A DNA stretch of 7,981 nucleotides, taken from positions 1 to 7,981 of the forward strand of contig CAJXMQ010000042.1 in assembly GCA_913056225.1 (NCBI GenBank). The letters run 5' to 3'. This document shows positions 1 to 6,120 of this stretch, in pieces. A program made the translations under genes and the position numbers. The notes under the pieces are model-generated. The model saw only the letters and a program-made list of their open reading frames with translations. It did not search any database and was not told the origin of the DNA. The DNA is from an uncultured Micrococcales bacterium (GTDB taxonomy: Bacteria > Actinomycetota > Actinomycetes > Actinomycetales > Microbacteriaceae). Numbering within the stretch: the first letter of the stretch is position 1; each line of letters opens with the position of its first letter.

Positions 1-6
1 TTTTTC

Positions 7-1383
7 TTAGCCATCAATACTCCAACTTGTTCCATCTGCATCATCGTTCAAGGTAATACCAGCTGAGGCGAGTTGCTCCCGAATCTGATCCGCCAACTGG
101 AAGTCTTTGTTTTCCCGAGCCTCGGCCCTGAGTTCAATTTGTTTTTCAATCAGCATGGCAAGCGCTTGTGATTCACTATCTGTCTGCTGCTCTTCAAACT
201 CAATTCCCAGAATCTCAAGCATCAACTGAACAGAACCCAGTGAGGTTGCAACATCCCGAAGGCGCTGCTCGTCCATGGCTTGATTTCCTTCGCGAACAGT
301 TTCATGCAAAACCGCTAGCGCGGCCGGCAGATTCAGATCATCTTCCATTGCCTGCAAAAAATCCTCGGGCAGGGTTTTTTCAACCGAATACTGGCTTCCC
401 TCAAGTTTCCTAGCTGCCCTTTCGGTGAATGACTCCACTCTTTCTAAAGCACTCCCGGCTTCTTGAAGGGAGCTTGGTTGATAATCCAAAGTCGAACGGT
501 AGTGAGCACTGAGCAGGTAATAACGAATAACCATCGGGGCAAACTCGGCCAATAAATCAGCGCCAAAAACACTATTTCCCTCTGATTTGCTCATCTTTGC
601 ACCCTCGACGGTGACCAGTCCGTTATGCATCCAAAGGTTTGCAAACTTAGAACCATTCGCGCTTGATTGAGCGAGCTCGTTTTCGTGGTGTGGGAATCTG
701 AGATCTAATCCACCACCGTGAATATCAAAATTATCCCCCAGGTATTTTTCAGCCATCGCTGAGCATTCAATATGCCAACCGGGCCTACCTGGACCAAACT
801 GACTTTGCCAGCCCGCAGTTTTAGGCTCAGAGTCTTTACTTGCTTTCCATAAAGCAAAATCTGTGGCAGAGCGCTTGAATTCGCTAACGCTCTCCCCTTC
901 CATGTCAGAAATCTTCTGATGGGTTAGTGCTCCGTAATCTTTGAATGCCGCGGTGTCAAAATAAACATCACCGTTGTCTGCTTTGTAGGCAAAGCCTTTA
1001 TCAACCAGACTTTGGATCATCTCTAAAATCTCTGGGATGTGACCGGTGGCTCTGGGTTCATTGGAGGGTAGTTGGATACCAAGAGCATCGAACTGCTCTT
1101 GAAAGCTTGCCTCGTTTTCATACGCCAGCTGCCACCAAGGCTTTTCATCGGTGTGTTTTTCAATCACCTTGTCATCAATGTCAGTGATGTTTCTTATCAG
1201 TTTTACCGACAATCCCTGGAAGCTAAACCATCGCGCTAAAAGGTCATAAACCAGTGCGCTGCGCAGGTGACCTATGTGAGGAGTTGCCTGCACGGTCGGA
1301 CCACAAACATAGATTGAAACCTCACCTTTTTTGATGGGCTCAAAAGTTTTCAACTCCGCGAGTTTTGAATCATATAGCTGCAC
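7..1383 (-). CDS. cysS: cysteinyl-tRNA synthetase
   Basis: Class I aminoacyl-tRNA synthetase that activates cysteine with ATP and charges tRNA-Cys in the cytoplasm. The 458-residue product is close to the usual length (about 460). Visible landmarks are the Rossmann-fold nucleotide motif HIGH at residues 36-39, KMSKS at 263-267, and the zinc site expected of CysRS: C27 in YVCGPTV, C207 in WHIECSAM, then H232 and E236 in FPHHENE. The C-terminal part is the helical anticodon-binding region. The start is a GTG (1381-1383) ten bases after the ispDF stop, with only a weak AGG upstream, so translation may be partly coupled to ispDF. It is the last gene of the carD-ispDF-cysS run; the stop is TAA at 7-9, and only six bases remain before the window edge, so no terminator can be judged. 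Function is near certain from the motifs; the exact start is slightly less so. Confidence 0.97.
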   Translation of the reverse strand: MQLYDSKLAELKTFEPIKKGEVSIYVCGPTVQATPHIGHLRSALVYDLLARWFSFQGLSVKLIRNITDIDDKVIEKHTDEKPWWQLAYENEASFQEQFDALGIQLPSNEPRATGHIPEILEMIQSLVDKGFAYKADNGDVYFDTAAFKDYGALTHQKISDMEGESVSEFKRSATDFALWKASKDSEPKTAGWQSQFGPGRPGWHIECSAMAEKYLGDNFDIHGGGLDLRFPHHENELAQSSANGSKFANLWMHNGLVTVEGAKMSKSEGNSVFGADLLAEFAPMVIRYYLLSAHYRSTLDYQPSSLQEAGSALERVESFTERAARKLEGSQYSVEKTLPEDFLQAMEDDLNLPAALAVLHETVREGNQAMDEQRLRDVATSLGSVQLMLEILGIEFEEQQTDSESQALAMLIEKQIELRAEARENKDFQLADQIREQLASAGITLNDDADGTSWSIDG

Positions 1384-1393
1384 GCTGTTCAGC

Positions 1394-2473
1394 CTATCTA
1401 GCTTTTTTCAAAGAGGCGGTTGCTACCGCCGCGACACCTCTGGCGTCGCTGAGGAAGCCAAGACCGTCGGTGGTGGTTGCTAGCACGCTAACGGGTGCGC
1501 CAACCAATTCTGAAAGCTTTGATTGCAACTGGACTCTAAGCGGTGAAATCTTTGGTTTGTCTGCAATTATCTGGCAGGAGACATTGATAACGCTAAAGCC
1601 CGCCTTTTGAACAAACTTGATGGTTTGACTCAGGAATTTATCCCCGGAAGCTCCTTTGAATTCTGGATCATCAACACCAAAAACAGACCCGATGTCACCT
1701 AATCTGGCAGCCGCTAGCAACGCATCGACTATTGCGTGGGAAAGCGCATCGCCATCGCTGTGGCCTTCTAGCTGGGGGTGCTCGGGGATTTCGAGGGTTC
1801 CCAACCGGAGAGTTCCTGAATCAGAAAATCTGTGGCTGTCAACACCAATGCCAACAAAGCTGTCCGAAGTTAGGTCATCTTCAGTTGTTATTTTGCGAGA
1901 GCGAACATCGCCACGAACCCAGCCAACATTATGCCCAGCCTGCTCCATCAGCATTGCCTCGTCAGTCACCTGAACTGAATCAAAACTTGCAAGCAGTTTT
2001 TCACGATCAAAACCCTGTGGGGTTTGCGCAGCCACCAGCTCCGAGCGGTCAACTGTTTCCAATACCCGCTCACCCTCAATGCGCTTTATCGTGTCACTTA
2101 CCGGCATGCCTGGAATCACCGCATCGAACATTTCTAGGGCCTCAGTCACTCTTTCAAAAACCTCGAGTGGGACAAAACAACGAGCAGCATCATGAATTAA
2201 GACCTTCTCGGTTTTAGCAATCTTCAAGCCATTCAGAGCACTCTGCTGCCTACTCTCCCCACCAGAAATTAGTTCAGCATGTTTTGGGATAAGTTTTTCA
2301 AACTCAAACAAGTGATCGGCTGGTGCCACAACAATCAACTGCTCTGATTCAGGAAGGGATTCTAAACAGTGCTCCAAGATGGTTTTGCCATCAATTTCAA
2401 CTAATGCCTTGGGAATGCCCAAACCCAGTCTTTCACCGCGACCTGCGGCCACGACGATAATGGCGGGGGTCAT
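1394..2473 (-). CDS. ispDF: bifunctional IspD/IspF: MEP cytidylyltransferase and MECDP synthase
   Basis: Fusion of two enzymes of the non-mevalonate isoprenoid pathway. The N-terminal domain (about residues 1-203, IspD) joins CTP to methylerythritol phosphate: nucleotide-binding AAGRGERLGLGIPK with R15 and K22, GGESRQQSALNGL at 71-83, IHDAAR at 93-98, SDTIKR at 126-131, TPQGF at 151-155, and KITTEDDL at 194-201. The C-terminal domain (about 206-356, IspF) cyclises the CDP product: metal ligands D212 and H214 in GVDSHRF and H246 in LSHAIVDALL, GHSDGD at 237-242, GDIGSVF at 259-265, TTTDGLGF at 333-340. There is almost no linker. The loop after GLGF reads LSDARG where the family usually has TGRGEG, losing the arginine equivalent to E. 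coli R142. The ATG lies 2 bp after the carD stop, with CAGG about 8 bases upstream. Fused IspDF enzymes are known in several bacterial groups and, from memory, in Microbacteriaceae. Confidence 0.95.
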   Translation of the reverse strand: MTPAIIVVAAGRGERLGLGIPKALVEIDGKTILEHCLESLPESEQLIVVAPADHLFEFEKLIPKHAELISGGESRQQSALNGLKIAKTEKVLIHDAARCFVPLEVFERVTEALEMFDAVIPGMPVSDTIKRIEGERVLETVDRSELVAAQTPQGFDREKLLASFDSVQVTDEAMLMEQAGHNVGWVRGDVRSRKITTEDDLTSDSFVGIGVDSHRFSDSGTLRLGTLEIPEHPQLEGHSDGDALSHAIVDALLAAARLGDIGSVFGVDDPEFKGASGDKFLSQTIKFVQKAGFSVINVSCQIIADKPKISPLRVQLQSKLSELVGAPVSVLATTTDGLGFLSDARGVAAVATASLKKAR

Positions 2474-2475
2474 GG

Positions 2476-2958
2476 TTAGCCTGCTAGAACTTTGTCTAGC
2501 TCTGCGCCAGCCTTCTCTTCATCAGTTTTGCGAGCTAGAGCAAGCTCTGAAATCAAAATCTGCCTGGCCTTGGCAAGCATTCGCTTCTCTCCAGCTGACA
2601 AACCCTTGTCCTGATCACGCCTCCAAAGGTCTCTAACAACCTCACTGACCTTGACAACGTCACCGCTAGCAAGTTTTTCCAGATTGGCTTTATATCTTCT
2701 TGACCAGTTGGTGGGTTCTTCAACAAACTCTGCCTGCAGAACCGAGAAGACTTCCTTGACGCCTTTTTTGTCAATGACGTCTCTCACGCCGACCTTCTCG
2801 ACGTTCTCCTTTGGCACCTGAATCTCAAGCTCAGACTGGGTGACCATAAGGGTTAAATACTCTTTGGTTTCTCCGCGCACGGTCTTTTTCGCAACCTTTG
2901 TAATTTTGGCTGCTCCGTGGTGGGGATAAACGACTGTTTCGCCTACTTCAAAACGCAT
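2476..2958 (-). CDS. carD: CarD-type RNA polymerase-binding transcription regulator
   Basis: CarD binds the RNA polymerase beta subunit and stabilises open promoter complexes, notably at rRNA and housekeeping promoters. With the start chosen here the protein has 160 residues, matching the mycobacterial family (162). The N-terminal RID/Tudor-like domain (about 1-55, VGETVVYPHHGAA) is followed by a helical DNA-binding domain with EPTNWSRRYKANLEKLASGD; W85 falls exactly at the position of the tryptophan wedge of M. tuberculosis CarD. SAGEKRMLAKARQIL (121-135) is also family-typical. An ATG-like start 45 bases further upstream is open, but it would add 15 residues with no family counterpart and would overlap the likely promoter. 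The chosen ATG (2956-2958) has GAGAG six bases upstream. By alignment from memory, R47 of the mycobacterial protein is Q47 here and R25 is K25, both in the polymerase-contacting domain. First gene of the operon with ispDF and cysS. Confidence 0.95.
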   Translation of the reverse strand: MRFEVGETVVYPHHGAAKITKVAKKTVRGETKEYLTLMVTQSELEIQVPKENVEKVGVRDVIDKKGVKEVFSVLQAEFVEEPTNWSRRYKANLEKLASGDVVKVSEVVRDLWRRDQDKGLSAGEKRMLAKARQILISELALARKTDEEKAGAELDKVLAG

Positions 2959-2983
2959 ATTGTTCTCTCGACTCCAAACCGCA

Positions 2984-2992
2984 ATTCTACCA
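2984..2992 (-). promoter_or_regulatory. extended -10 promoter for carD operon
   Basis: Read on the minus strand this is TGG followed directly by TAGAAT, an extended -10 (TGn plus TANNNT) element. Transcription would begin near 2976-2978, leaving a leader of about 20 bases that contains the GAGAG ribosome site at 2965-2969. No convincing -35 lies 16-18 bases upstream, which is acceptable for extended -10 promoters. The position, inside the longer alternative carD reading frame, supports the downstream carD start. Inferred from sequence only. Confidence 0.5.
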
Positions 2993-3015
2993 CAGAGGGT
3001 CAAGCGTATCTGGGC

Positions 3016-3021
3016 TAGACT
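3016..3021 (+). promoter_or_regulatory. possible -10 element for the lipoprotein gene
   Basis: TAGACT fits the TANNNT -10 pattern and would place the start of transcription around 3028, about 22 bases before the TTG start codon. No clear -35 is visible. It sits back-to-back with the carD promoter in a 92 bp divergent region, so the two promoters would be only some 25 bp apart and could interfere or be co-regulated. Weak evidence. Confidence 0.3.
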
Positions 3022-3040
3022 GGAGTCATCACACTCAAAT

Positions 3041-3045
3041 GGAGG
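3041..3045 (+). promoter_or_regulatory. strong ribosome binding site that fixes a TTG start
   Basis: GGAGG followed by five bases and then TTG at 3051-3053. An in-frame ATG at 3039-3041 overlaps this element and so cannot use it. The element therefore argues that translation of the lipoprotein begins at TTG 3051, not at the ATG. Confidence 0.75.
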
Positions 3046-3050
3046 ATATC

Positions 3051-3524
3051 TTGCGCCGAGTTTTGTCTGCCCTTGCCGTTTCCACTCTGGTGATTACGCT
3101 CACCACCGCCTGCCAGTTCATGCAGCCGGTTAGAACCCTGGAGCCCTACGCACCCTCTGATGGCACCCAAACCGATGTTGGCGAGCTAAAGGCACGAAAC
3201 TTCATGCTTTTGGATCTAACAGATGACGCAGCCCTGATTGGAAGCTTTGTGAACAGTGGCAATGTTGACCTGCCGGTGACAGTGCAGATGATAAGTGATG
3301 ACGTTCGTTCAGACACATCTGTTGATGTTCCTGCCGGAGGTAAGACAGACCTTGGTTACAACGGAAATCCACCGAAACTGATTGAAAGACCAGCAGACCT
3401 AGTTCCAGGACAGCTGTATCCAATATTTATTCAGGTTGGAAATGAAACCCCAAGGGAGCTACTGGTTCCGGTGATGGATGGTTCACTGCAGGAATACCAA
3501 GAAATGATTGACCTTCTGGGCTAG
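3051..3524 (+). CDS. small conserved actinobacterial lipoprotein, function unknown
   Basis: Predicted secreted lipoprotein of 157 residues. The N-terminus is a classic type II signal: MRR, a hydrophobic core (about 4-17) and the lipobox TTAC with C21 as the lipidated residue, so the mature protein should be anchored outside the cytoplasmic membrane. The mature part (about 137 residues) reads like a beta-rich Ig-type domain, with YAPSDG (33-38), LIGSFVNSGNVDLPVTVQM (near 62-80), PGQLYPIFIQVG (near 119-130) and LLVPVMDGSLQEY (near 136-148). I recall similar small lipoproteins with the YxPSDG and VPVxDG signatures beside carD/regX3 in Microbacteriaceae, sometimes mislabelled as a DNA modification methylase; nothing here supports a methylase. 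The TTG start is chosen for its GGAGG five bases upstream. The stop overlaps that of regX3 on the other strand within CTAG (3521-3524). A role in envelope or phosphate sensing is suggested only by the neighbourhood. Confidence 0.88.
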   Translation: MRRVLSALAVSTLVITLTTACQFMQPVRTLEPYAPSDGTQTDVGELKARNFMLLDLTDDAALIGSFVNSGNVDLPVTVQMISDDVRSDTSVDVPAGGKTDLGYNGNPPKLIERPADLVPGQLYPIFIQVGNETPRELLVPVMDGSLQEYQEMIDLLG

Positions 3525-4201
3525 ACCTCGAATTTATATCCAAGGCCCCTGACAGTGAGAAGGTGCTTTGGTCTGGATGGGTCCTCTTCGATTTTGGATC
3601 TAATTCTTTTTACGTGAACATCCAAGGTTTTGGTGTCGCCGTAGTAGTTACTCCCCCACACTCGATCAATGATTTGACCGCGAGTTAGCACTCGGTTCAC
3701 GTTTTCCAGTAAAAGCTCTAGTAATTCAAACTCCTTCAGAGGCATCTGTATTTTCTCTCCATCGACAGTCACCGTGTGCTTGTCGGTGTCCATGCTCACC
3801 GGCCCTGCACTCAACAGTCCTTGAGTTTCCAATGCTGGACCAACCTGCCTTCTCAAAACTGCCTTCATGCGAGCCAGTAATTCTCTGGTGGAGTAAGGCT
3901 TGGTGACATAGTCATCGGCACCTATCTCCAAACCGACCACCTTGTCAATTTCAGTGTCTTTGGCGGTGAGCATGATGATTGGAACGTTTGATTCAGACCT
4001 AATTTCTCTACAAACCTCGTTGCCGCTCAATCCGGGAAGCATTAGATCCAACAGAATTAGATCTGCCCCCTTGGAGTGAAACATCTCAAGGGCCACATTG
4101 CCATCTTCTGCCTCAATTACTTCATAGCCCTCTTTTTCCAACAGATAAACCAGTGGTTCTCTCAGATTGCTCTCGTCCTCAACTACCAAGATCTTGCTCA
4201 T
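3521..4201 (-). CDS. regX3: OmpR/PhoB-family response regulator, RegX3/PhoP type
   Basis: DNA-binding response regulator of the phosphate-responsive two-component pair, 226 residues, full length for the family. The receiver domain (about 1-118) has the acidic pair E8/D9, phosphoacceptor D52 in LILLDLMLPG, T79 and the conserved K101 in YVTKPYS. The C-terminal winged helix (about 131-225) shows the recognition-helix region TKTLDVHVKRIRSKIE (190-205) and the closing hairpin TVRGLGYKFE. The ATG overlaps the senX3 stop (ATGA, 4198-4201) and has GGAG starting eight bases upstream, inside senX3, so the two are translationally coupled. In mycobacteria the orthologue is RegX3 and in Streptomyces PhoP, and the divergent phoU supports the same assignment here. 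Phosphorylated protein would be expected to bind 11-bp GTTCA-type direct repeats, which are present at 5391-5445. A MtrA-type identity is less likely because no MtrB-like kinase or LpqB is adjacent. Confidence 0.92.
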   Translation of the reverse strand: MSKILVVEDESNLREPLVYLLEKEGYEVIEAEDGNVALEMFHSKGADLILLDLMLPGLSGNEVCREIRSESNVPIIMLTAKDTEIDKVVGLEIGADDYVTKPYSTRELLARMKAVLRRQVGPALETQGLLSAGPVSMDTDKHTVTVDGEKIQMPLKEFELLELLLENVNRVLTRGQIIDRVWGSNYYGDTKTLDVHVKRIRSKIEEDPSRPKHLLTVRGLGYKFEV

Positions 4202-5328
4202 TGCTCTCCGATCTGTTTTTCCATCGCTGGAATTTTCAGTGTGAAGGTGGAGCCAACCCCCAGACGCGAGAATAAACTCACCTCACCGTTATGGTTTTGA
4301 GCGGCATGTTTGACAATGCTCAACCCCAGGCCAGTCCCCCCTGTTTCACGAGACCTTGACGGGTCCACTCGATAAAACCTCTCAAAGATCCGCTCTTGAT
4401 CTTCTTCGGATATTCCTCTGCCAGAATCCGCAACGCTGATTTCGGCAACACTGTCCACCTGTTTGATTCCAACTCCAACCTGGGACCCCTGCTCCGAGTA
4501 AACAATGGCATTTTCAACCAGGTTTCTCAGGGCGGTTGTCAACATGTCGTAATCGCCTTTGACAAAAACACTGTCTCCCGCTTCTGCCACCACTTTGATG
4601 CCGTGAGTCTCGGCTAGGGTTTGGTTTCTCTCAACAGCATCCGTCACCACTTGCCTGAGATTTATCTCCCTGGCGTTTTCTAAAACAGGACCGGCCTGCA
4701 TCTTGGATAGCTGAATGACCTCCTGCACCAGATTGGTCAGTCGGCTTGATTCCTTGGAGAGGCTTTTAGCAAACTTCTGGACTGTTTGTGGATCATCAAC
4801 TGCGTCCTCGATTGCCTCCGCCAAGAGACTGATTGCTCCAATCGGCGTTTTCAATTCATGGGAAACGTTGGCAACAAAGTCCCTGCGGGTTTCTTCAACT
4901 CTTTTAGATTCGGTTCTGTCATCAACCAGCAAAATCACCAGGTCTTTACCGAAGTGGGCAGCCCTCGCACGGAGCCAGATAATGTTCTTGCCACCATTGG
5001 CTTGAATCTCGACATCTCGCTCGATGACATCTTGCTGTTCTCTAGCTAAATCAACTAACTCGATCAGTGGCGGGTGAATCAATAACCTGTTTTCTATGAG
5101 TCCAAACACTTGAGCTCCGGGCGAATAGCGCAAAACTCGGTTGCTTCCATTCAAAACCACACCAGCATTGGCTATCCGGTCAACAATCTCGGCGGCCACC
5201 TCTTCAAAAACGTTCACGCCGGGTGAGCTCTTAACCTGGTTTCTGCGAATAGCGGAGACCGCAGCCACCAAACCCAGCACCAAAAATGCCGCTAGCAGCC
5301 CAAAAGCTATTTGCTCAATTGTGTTCAC
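4198..5328 (-). CDS. senX3: SenX3/PhoR-type sensor histidine kinase
   Basis: Membrane-bound sensor kinase of 376 residues, partner of RegX3. One obvious N-terminal membrane segment (about 5-27, FGLLAAFLVLGLVAAVSAI) is followed by RR and a PAS-like region (about 42-140) with no large extracytoplasmic loop, so sensing is probably intramembrane or cytoplasmic. The dimerisation domain has phosphoacceptor H157 in FVANVSHELKTPIGA. The ATPase domain carries the N box with N273 (LRNLVENAIVYS), the G1 box DSGRGI (301-306), the F box RIFERFYR (313-320) and the G2 box GGTGLGLS (330-337). All catalytic motifs are intact. The start is GTG (5326-5328). The nearest Shine-Dalgarno-like run, GAAGGGA, lies about 13 bases upstream, further than ideal, but no better in-frame start exists. 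It is divergent from phoU across a region with PHO-box-like repeats, which suggests autoregulation. Known members respond to phosphate limitation through PhoU and the Pst transporter; no pst gene lies in this window. Confidence 0.93.
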   Translation of the reverse strand: MNTIEQIAFGLLAAFLVLGLVAAVSAIRRNQVKSSPGVNVFEEVAAEIVDRIANAGVVLNGSNRVLRYSPGAQVFGLIENRLLIHPPLIELVDLAREQQDVIERDVEIQANGGKNIIWLRARAAHFGKDLVILLVDDRTESKRVEETRRDFVANVSHELKTPIGAISLLAEAIEDAVDDPQTVQKFAKSLSKESSRLTNLVQEVIQLSKMQAGPVLENAREINLRQVVTDAVERNQTLAETHGIKVVAEAGDSVFVKGDYDMLTTALRNLVENAIVYSEQGSQVGVGIKQVDSVAEISVADSGRGISEEDQERIFERFYRVDPSRSRETGGTGLGLSIVKHAAQNHNGEVSLFSRLGVGSTFTLKIPAMEKQIGEQ

Positions 5329-5390
5329 TTTATTAACACTATCCCTTCTTTCTCACAGAATAGACCCCCGTAAATCCCAGCTGTGGGGCT

Positions 5391-5445
5391 ATTCCGTAGT
5401 AGTTTCGACAATGTTCAGCTTCTGTTCATCAAATGCTGAGATGCT
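5391..5445 (+). promoter_or_regulatory. PHO-box-like array of 11-bp direct repeats (probable RegX3 site)
   Basis: Five consecutive 11-bp units can be laid in register: ATTCCGTAGTA, GTTTCGACAAT, GTTCAGCTTCT, GTTCATCAAAT, GCTGAGATGCT. The third and fourth have a perfect GTTCA head (5413 and 5424); the flanking units match three of five positions. PhoP of Streptomyces is known to bind tandem 11-bp units headed by a GTTCA-like core, and regX3 beside this region encodes the orthologous regulator. The two best units sit at the -35 position of the candidate phoU promoter. Binding itself is inferred. Confidence 0.6.
5437..5445 (+). promoter_or_regulatory. candidate extended -10 of phoU promoter
   Basis: TGA followed by GATGCT matches an extended -10 pattern, with the key A at position 2 and T at position 6. 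It would start transcription near 5452 and give a leader of about 20 bases containing AGGAG. The perfect GTTCA repeats at 5413-5430 would then occupy the -35 region, the usual geometry for activation by a PhoB-type regulator. The -10 match is modest. Confidence 0.35.
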
Positions 5446-5454
5446 CAGCTGAGC
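5443..5454. repeat. perfect 12-bp palindrome upstream of phoU
   Basis: GCTCAGCTGAGC is its own reverse complement. It overlaps an adjacent inverted pair CTGAG-ATG-CTCAG (5436-5448), so three alternating CTGAG/CTCAG arms lie between the PHO-box-like repeats and the phoU ribosome binding site. It could be an operator for a dimeric regulator, or a hairpin if transcription begins upstream. Its function is not shown by sequence. Confidence 0.6.
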
Positions 5455-5472
5455 GAGATTTTAGGAGAAACT

Positions 5473-6120
5473 ATGCGCGAGGTCTTTCAACAGGAACTCT
5501 CAGAGGTTCAAGACCGATTAATAGAAATTGCCACAGAGGCAACCGAGACCATGGAATTGGCAACCCAGGCTTTTTTGAACTCAGATGTTGCCCTGGCAGA
5601 TCAAGCAATCCAAAAAGCAGACGCTAATGAGACCCATGCTCTTGAACTGGATGAATTGGTCATCAAGGTGCTTGCCACCCAAGGACCAGTCGCGGGAGAC
5701 CTAAGAATCCTGGTAAGCGCTCTTCGAATGAGTGCATCCCTCGAGCGCATGGGTGGTCTAGCTGGACACATCGCAGCCATTGCTCGATTCCGCTACCCAG
5801 GAAGTGCTATTCCTGATGTTGTGAGGCCAGTTTTTGAAAAAATGAGCGAATTGGATATTGCTCTAGGTCACCGCTGTGTTGAGGTTTTGAAAAACACCAG
5901 CTTGGATGAGGCAGCTCAAATCGCAGAGGCAGATGATGAGGTTGATCGCCTACACAAGCAAATCTTTGACACGGTTTTGGCTGATGACTGGAAAGAAAAC
6001 GCCATGTTCACAGTTGATGTCACTCTTGCAAGTCGTTACTTCGAGCGCTTTGCCGACCACGTGGTTGATATCTCTGACAAGGTCCGCTACCTAAACACAG
6101 GCGACTGGAGAGAGAACTAA
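5473..6120 (+). CDS. phoU: PhoU-family phosphate signalling regulator
   Basis: Cytoplasmic all-helical protein of 215 residues, matching actinobacterial PhoU/PhoY (about 213). PhoU couples the Pst phosphate transporter to the sensor kinase and keeps the phosphate-starvation response off when phosphate is plentiful. The two three-helix repeats are visible: LERMGGLAGHIA at 90-101 and FERFADHVVDIS at 190-201, preceded by QGPVAGDLRIL (70-80). The first signature has G where many PhoU proteins have the metal-site D (ERMGD); mycobacterial PhoY2, from memory, has A there, so this looks lineage-typical and not a defect. The ATG has AGGAG (5463-5467) five bases upstream. The gene is divergent from senX3-regX3, the arrangement seen in Streptomyces. 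Its TAA stop overlaps the gpmA stop on the opposite strand (6117-6120), leaving no space for an intergenic terminator. Confidence 0.95.
   Translation: MREVFQQELSEVQDRLIEIATEATETMELATQAFLNSDVALADQAIQKADANETHALELDELVIKVLATQGPVAGDLRILVSALRMSASLERMGGLAGHIAAIARFRYPGSAIPDVVRPVFEKMSELDIALGHRCVEVLKNTSLDEAAQIAEADDEVDRLHKQIFDTVLADDWKENAMFTVDVTLASRYFERFADHVVDISDKVRYLNTGDWREN

Larger units (their letters stand above)
5329..5472. promoter_or_regulatory. senX3-phoU divergent intergenic region
   Basis: This 144 bp gap is the largest in the window and must hold the promoters of both senX3 (leftward) and phoU (rightward). Visible contents are a possible minus-strand -10 TATTCT (5357-5362) for senX3 with no clear -35; a short CCCA-GCTG-TGGG hairpin near 5377-5388; an array of 11-bp direct repeats (5391-5445); a perfect palindrome (5443-5454); and the phoU ribosome site AGGAG (5463-5467). 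No small ORF or RNA gene is convincing here. Confidence 0.7.

Noticed and set aside
1732..2217. 161-residue open frame on the plus strand opposite ispDF
   Set aside because: It lies wholly antisense to a gene with clear enzyme motifs; its translation is proline/histidine/serine-rich with no recognisable domain and no ribosome site, so it is a shadow frame.
2959..3003. 15-residue N-terminal extension of carD
   Set aside because: The added residues have no counterpart in the CarD family, the extended -10 promoter lies inside them, and the downstream ATG has GAGAG six bases upstream and gives the normal family length.
3051..3524. Lipoprotein as a PCu(A)C-type copper chaperone or a DNA methylase
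   Set aside because: No Met/His copper motif and no methyltransferase motif is visible; only the secretion signal and a beta-rich body can be supported.
3521..4201. Response regulator as MtrA
   Set aside because: The kinase partner has a single membrane segment and PAS-like region as in SenX3, and phoU is divergent; MtrB and LpqB are absent.
5377..5388. CCCA-GCTG-TGGG hairpin near the senX3 promoter as a terminator
   Set aside because: The stem has only four pairs, there is no T-run, and the divergent genes on both sides need no terminator there.
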